A DNA stretch of 8,529 nucleotides from Elusimicrobiota bacterium. Its GTDB lineage: Bacteria > Elusimicrobiota > Elusimicrobia > UBA1565 > UBA9628. Both the position numbers and the translations under genes were made by a program. The notes below the pieces were generated by a model. The model searched no databases and was not told the DNA's origin. It worked only from the letters and a program-made list of their open reading frames with translations. Location: NCBI GenBank assembly GCA_028717525.1, contig JAQUNT010000070.1, forward strand, positions 1-8,529, in the 5' to 3' direction. The number at the start of each line of letters is the position of its first letter. Within the stretch, counting starts at the first letter, position 1. Positions 6,083 to 8,529 of this stretch are shown here, one piece after another.

Positions 6083-6616
6083 CTAGCGCTCCGCGCTCGG
6101 GACGTTCTCCAGGGTGTACACCTTGGTCCTGAGCTCGGCGGCCGCCCCCGACGCCGGGGCGATTACCGCGGCCCCGCGCGACTCCACCCGACGGTAGGTC
6201 AGGCCCCGGGTCAGGCGCAGCAGCTCCAGAGCGTCGCGCGCGGTCACGTCGCTCAGGAAGGCGGTCACGCGCACCTTTTCGAGCCCGTCGGCGAGGACGA
6301 AGTCGAGCCCGGTCTGGCTGGAGATAAGCTCCAGGAAGACGGACAAGGGCGCGTCTTTGACGCGCACCGTCACCCGGACCTGCATGGGGTCTAGGGAGAC
6401 CTCTCTGCCGATCTCCGGCCGCCTCGGAGCGGCTGGCCGCCGGAGACGACCGCGGCGGGACCCGGTCTCGGCCCGCGTCGCGGTCCTGGAGGCCGTTGCC
6501 TTGACCACGTCGTAGGAACCGTCCGCGGGCGGCTGGGAGCGGCAGTCGGCGGCCGGACAGAGCAGGGCCGCGGCCAAGCCGACGCTCCGGATCCGCTCGC
6601 CGCGCATCTCCGCCAT
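6083..6616 (-). CDS. Stand-alone STN (secretin/TonB short N-terminal) domain protein
   Basis: The product has 177 residues. The N-terminus (basic residues 5-10, hydrophobic SVGLAAALLCPAA at 11-23) resembles a short export signal with Cys20 and Cys25 nearby, but no clean lipobox, so export is likely rather than certain. A basic linker rich in Arg follows (43-66). Residues 79-153 match the STN pattern found at the front of secretins and TonB-dependent receptors: VTVRVKDAPLSVFLELIS, then SQTGLDFVLADG, VRVTAFLSDVTARDALELLL-like and GLTYRRVESRGAAVIAP. The protein ends TKVYTLENVPSAER, where a full secretin would be starting its next domain ('TKVF.L.NA.A...'). No pore domain follows. It is therefore a short peptidoglycan- or secretin-associated adaptor, or a truncated secretin. 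The ATG at 6616 has GAGG 7 nt upstream and lies 9 bp after the GGDEF gene, so the two are probably co-transcribed. Confidence 0.65.
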   Translation of the reverse strand: MAEMRGERIRSVGLAAALLCPAADCRSQPPADGSYDVVKATASRTATRAETGSRRGRLRRPAAPRRPEIGREVSLDPMQVRVTVRVKDAPLSVFLELISSQTGLDFVLADGLEKVRVTAFLSDVTARDALELLRLTRGLTYRRVESRGAAVIAPASGAAAELRTKVYTLENVPSAER

Positions 6617-6625
6617 GTCAACGCC

Positions 6626-7429
6626 TCAGGCGGAGGCTGGAGCCCGGTAGAAGACGCCGTTCTTCCCGCGCTCGCCCTTCACGACGTAGAGCGCCTGGTC
6701 CGCGGCCTCGATGAGCTTCTGCACGGACCAATCCTCGGCGGGCACGGCGCTGGAGACCCCGAGGCTCACCGTGGCGTAGGGGCCCACGGTGTTCTTCCGG
6801 TGCGGGATCTTGAGGGCGGCGAACTGCGCCCTGATGGACTCGGCGGCCTCCAGGGCGCGGCTCTGGTCGGCCTCCGGCAGGAGGATGATGAACTCCTCTC
6901 CCCCGTAGCGCGCCGCCAGGTCCAAGGGCCCGGATGCGTTGGCCGTGAAGACCCGGGCCATGGCGCGCAGGCACTCGTCCCCGGCCTGGTGGCCGTAGGT
7001 GTCGTTGTAGAGCTTGAAGCAGTCCACGTCCGCCATGATGAGCGCCAGCGGCTTGCGCTCCCGGCCGAGGCGCCGCCATTCCTCCTGGAGGCGGCCGTAG
7101 AAGACGCCCCGATTGAAGAGCCCGGTCAGGACGTCATGGTGGGCCAGGAACGCCAGCCGCTCGTTGGCCGCCTGGAGCTTGGCCGTCCTCTCGGCGACCA
7201 TCTCCTCGAGGTGCCGGGAATACCTCTCCGTCTCATACTGCCGGGCCTCGATCTGGACGAGCATCATCCCGATCGATTCGGCCAGGGCGGTCAGGCCCTC
7301 CGGGCAGCGGCCCGGGACCGTCAGCTCGTAGAGCTCATCCGCCGCCACGCTGTGGTCGCCCGAGGCGATCTTCCCCACGAGGTCCTGGAGCTTCTTGACG
7401 TAGGCTTCGATGGGAAGGGCTTCCGGCAT
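6626..7429 (-). CDS. GGDEF diguanylate cyclase
   Basis: The 267-residue protein joins two GTP into the second messenger c-di-GMP. Residues 1-62 form a small N-terminal region (KIASGDHSVAADELYELT, then ALAESIGMMLVQIEAR) that resembles input regions I recall from other GGDEF proteins; I cannot name it. Residues 63-95 are a likely coiled coil (RHLEEMVAERTAKLQAANER). The cyclase domain starts at HHDVLTGLFNR (97-107) and includes the metal site DVDCFKLYND (134-143), GHQAGDECL (146-154), the active-site loop RYGGEEF (174-180) and SLGVSS (222-227). All catalytic features look intact. The inhibitory I-site RxxD, expected just before the loop, reads GPLD (167-170), so the Arg is missing and product inhibition is probably weak. 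There is no membrane segment, so it is cytoplasmic. An ATG at 7495 would add 22 residues, but the ATG at 7429 is preferred because a -10 box lies 6 nt before it. Confidence 0.9.
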   Translation of the reverse strand: MPEALPIEAYVKKLQDLVGKIASGDHSVAADELYELTVPGRCPEGLTALAESIGMMLVQIEARQYETERYSRHLEEMVAERTAKLQAANERLAFLAHHDVLTGLFNRGVFYGRLQEEWRRLGRERKPLALIMADVDCFKLYNDTYGHQAGDECLRAMARVFTANASGPLDLAARYGGEEFIILLPEADQSRALEAAESIRAQFAALKIPHRKNTVGPYATVSLGVSSAVPAEDWSVQKLIEAADQALYVVKGERGKNGVFYRAPASA

Positions 7430-7435
7430 TTCGGA

Positions 7436-7444
7436 ATTGTAGCA
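7436..7444 (-). promoter_or_regulatory. Extended -10 promoter for the GGDEF gene
   Basis: On the - strand, TGC-TACAAT ends 6 nt before the ATG at 7429, with no Shine-Dalgarno site in between. Transcription would start at or next to the ATG (leaderless). No good -35 hexamer is seen at 16-18 bp; the TGN extension supports promoter function. Confidence 0.55.
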
Positions 7445-7500
7445 TTCCGCGGACGCGATTCCGTCCGTCCGGGAGCCCCGGGGCGCCGCGGGCAAAAAGC

Positions 7501-7506
7501 TAGAAT
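7501..7506 (+). promoter_or_regulatory. -10 promoter box for dgt
   Basis: TAGAAT ends 6 nt before the ATG at 7513, again implying a leaderless message. An A-run (CAAAAAG, 7493-7499) lies directly upstream. There is no TTGACA-like -35. An AGGA at 7507-7510 is only 2 nt from the ATG, too close to act as a normal ribosome site. The promoter shares the 7430-7512 region with the divergent GGDEF gene. Confidence 0.5.
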
Positions 7507-7512
7507 AGGACC

Positions 7513-8529
7513 ATGCGCAACCCCCTTCCGGACGAGGTCTACCTGCGCCGCACCAAGCCGGTCGCGCCGGACATGCGCGCCGAATACTTCCGCGACCAGA
7601 CCAAAATCATCCACTCCTACCCCTTCCGGCGCCTCAAGCACAAGGCCCAGGTCTTCTACGCCCCGGACAACGACCACATCTGCACGCGCATGGAGCACGT
7701 CCTCCACGTGGCCACCATCGCGGCCACCATCTGCCGGGGCCTGAACCTCTCCGGCCGGGACTGGGCCCTGGACACCGAGCTGGCCTACGCCATCGGCCTC
7801 GGCCACGACCTCGGACACGCCCCTTTCGGCCACGAGGGCGAGAAGGAGCTGGCCGCCAAGCTGGGGGCCCCCAAGGCCTTCATGCACGAGCTCAACTCCT
7901 ACCGCGTCGTGGAGCACCTCGCCAACCACGGCCAGGGCCTCAACCTCACCTACGCGGTCAAGGACGGCATCATCTGCCACAACGGGGAGGACTTCGACCA
8001 GAACGCCCTCCAGCCCTCGGCCGCGGCCAACGACCTCGAGAACATCCGGGAGCGCGCCTACATACCCTGCACCTACGAGGGCTGCATCGTGCGCCTCTCG
8101 GACCGCATCGCCTACCTGGGCCGCGACGTGGAAGACGCGGTCACCGCGGGCTTCATCACCAAGAAGGACCTACCCCGGCGCACCGCCAAGGCCCTGGGAC
8201 AGTCCAACACGGACATCATCAGCGCCCTCATCGCGGACGTGGTCGCGGCCTCGGCGGGGGGCGCCAGCGTGCGCTTCTCGGACGAGAAGCACGCCTTGGT
8301 CCTGGAGCAGGCCAAATTCAACTACGAGCGCATCTACTACCACCCGCGCCTGGTGAAGTTCCGCCGCCACATCCGCGCCGTCATCCACAGCCTCTTCGAC
8401 TACTTCATGGAGCTCTGCGCCAAGAACGGCACGGACTTCAAAGCCTACGCGGCCATGGACTTCGAGGTGGACCGCAACTTCGGCCACTACATCGAGCAGC
8501 TGCGCTCGGTCTATGAAGGCGAGGGCTAT
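7513..8529 (+). CDS. dgt: dGTP triphosphohydrolase (Dgt, HD superfamily), 3' end outside the window
   Basis: Dgt-type enzymes hydrolyse dGTP (and often other dNTPs) to the nucleoside and triphosphate, lowering dNTP pools in the cytoplasm. The frame is open through all 339 codons to the window end. Visible family motifs are IIHSYPFRRLKHKAQVF (32-48), TRMEHVLHVATIA (58-70, metal ligand His62), the HD pair in AIGLGHDLGHAPFGHEGE (93-110, His98-Asp99), the substrate-binding stretch HELNSYRVVEHL (125-136) and RLSDRIAYLGRD (194-205, with the last metal ligand Asp197). All HD-site residues are present, so it should be active. Family members usually run about 350-450 residues, so little is missing. 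HELNSYRVV differs from the common HNAQSLRVV, which may affect nucleotide choice. It is transcribed divergently from the GGDEF gene. Confidence 0.9.
   Translation, partial: MRNPLPDEVYLRRTKPVAPDMRAEYFRDQTKIIHSYPFRRLKHKAQVFYAPDNDHICTRMEHVLHVATIAATICRGLNLSGRDWALDTELAYAIGLGHDLGHAPFGHEGEKELAAKLGAPKAFMHELNSYRVVEHLANHGQGLNLTYAVKDGIICHNGEDFDQNALQPSAAANDLENIRERAYIPCTYEGCIVRLSDRIAYLGRDVEDAVTAGFITKKDLPRRTAKALGQSNTDIISALIADVVAASAGGASVRFSDEKHALVLEQAKFNYERIYYHPRLVKFRRHIRAVIHSLFDYFMELCAKNGTDFKAYAAMDFEVDRNFGHYIEQLRSVYEGEGY

Noticed and set aside
7430..7495. Longer GGDEF start at the ATG at 7495
   Set aside because: The added 22 residues cover the -10 box and have no domain content; the ATG at 7429 fits the promoter spacing shared with two other genes.
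6800..7744. 314-codon + strand frame across the GGDEF gene and the start of dgt
   Set aside because: It is antisense to the GGDEF domain and crosses the divergent promoter region; its end overlaps dgt in another frame.

Overview
This is an 8.5 kb chromosomal window from a bacterium with very high GC content. It is packed with genes and shows no mobile elements, CRISPR array, rRNA or tRNA. The mix of genes (thyX, phoH-ybeY, a GH57/DUF3536 protein, secretin-type STN and GGDEF proteins, a zinc-ribbon/TPR membrane protein) suggests a Gram-negative, poorly cultivated lineage. A high-GC member of the Elusimicrobiota or a related group is my guess, but the sequence does not prove it.

Positions 1-5661 (+ strand) look like one long operon. 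It starts inside thyX (C-terminal end only). It continues through a divergent periplasmic adaptor (HlyD/RND membrane-fusion type), a GH57/DUF3536-like protein, phoH, ybeY and a zinc-ribbon/transmembrane/TPR protein. The first four genes are chained by three 4-bp stop/start overlaps (GTGA, GTGA, ATGA). A 52-bp gap precedes ybeY and a 13-bp gap precedes the zinc-ribbon gene. PhoH and YbeY are a familiar RNA-metabolism pair; the other members have no obvious common pathway.

Positions 5658-7429 (- strand) hold three genes read toward the first operon: a GGDEF diguanylate cyclase, a short protein with a secretin/TonB short N-terminal (STN) domain, and a small protein with about four membrane segments. 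The last of these ends on stop codons shared with the zinc-ribbon gene. A divergent 83-bp region (7430-7512) separates this cluster from a dGTP triphosphohydrolase (dgt) on the + strand, which runs off the end of the window.

Two observations stand out. First, the GH57/DUF3536-like protein keeps the family scaffold along most of its length but has lost the residues expected to be catalytic, so it looks like a pseudoenzyme. Second, three genes (dgt, the GGDEF gene and the small membrane-protein gene) each have a TANNNT -10 box exactly 6 nt before their ATG and no credible Shine-Dalgarno sequence. This suggests leaderless transcription of promoter-proximal genes, whereas several operon-internal genes use good GGAGG sites.
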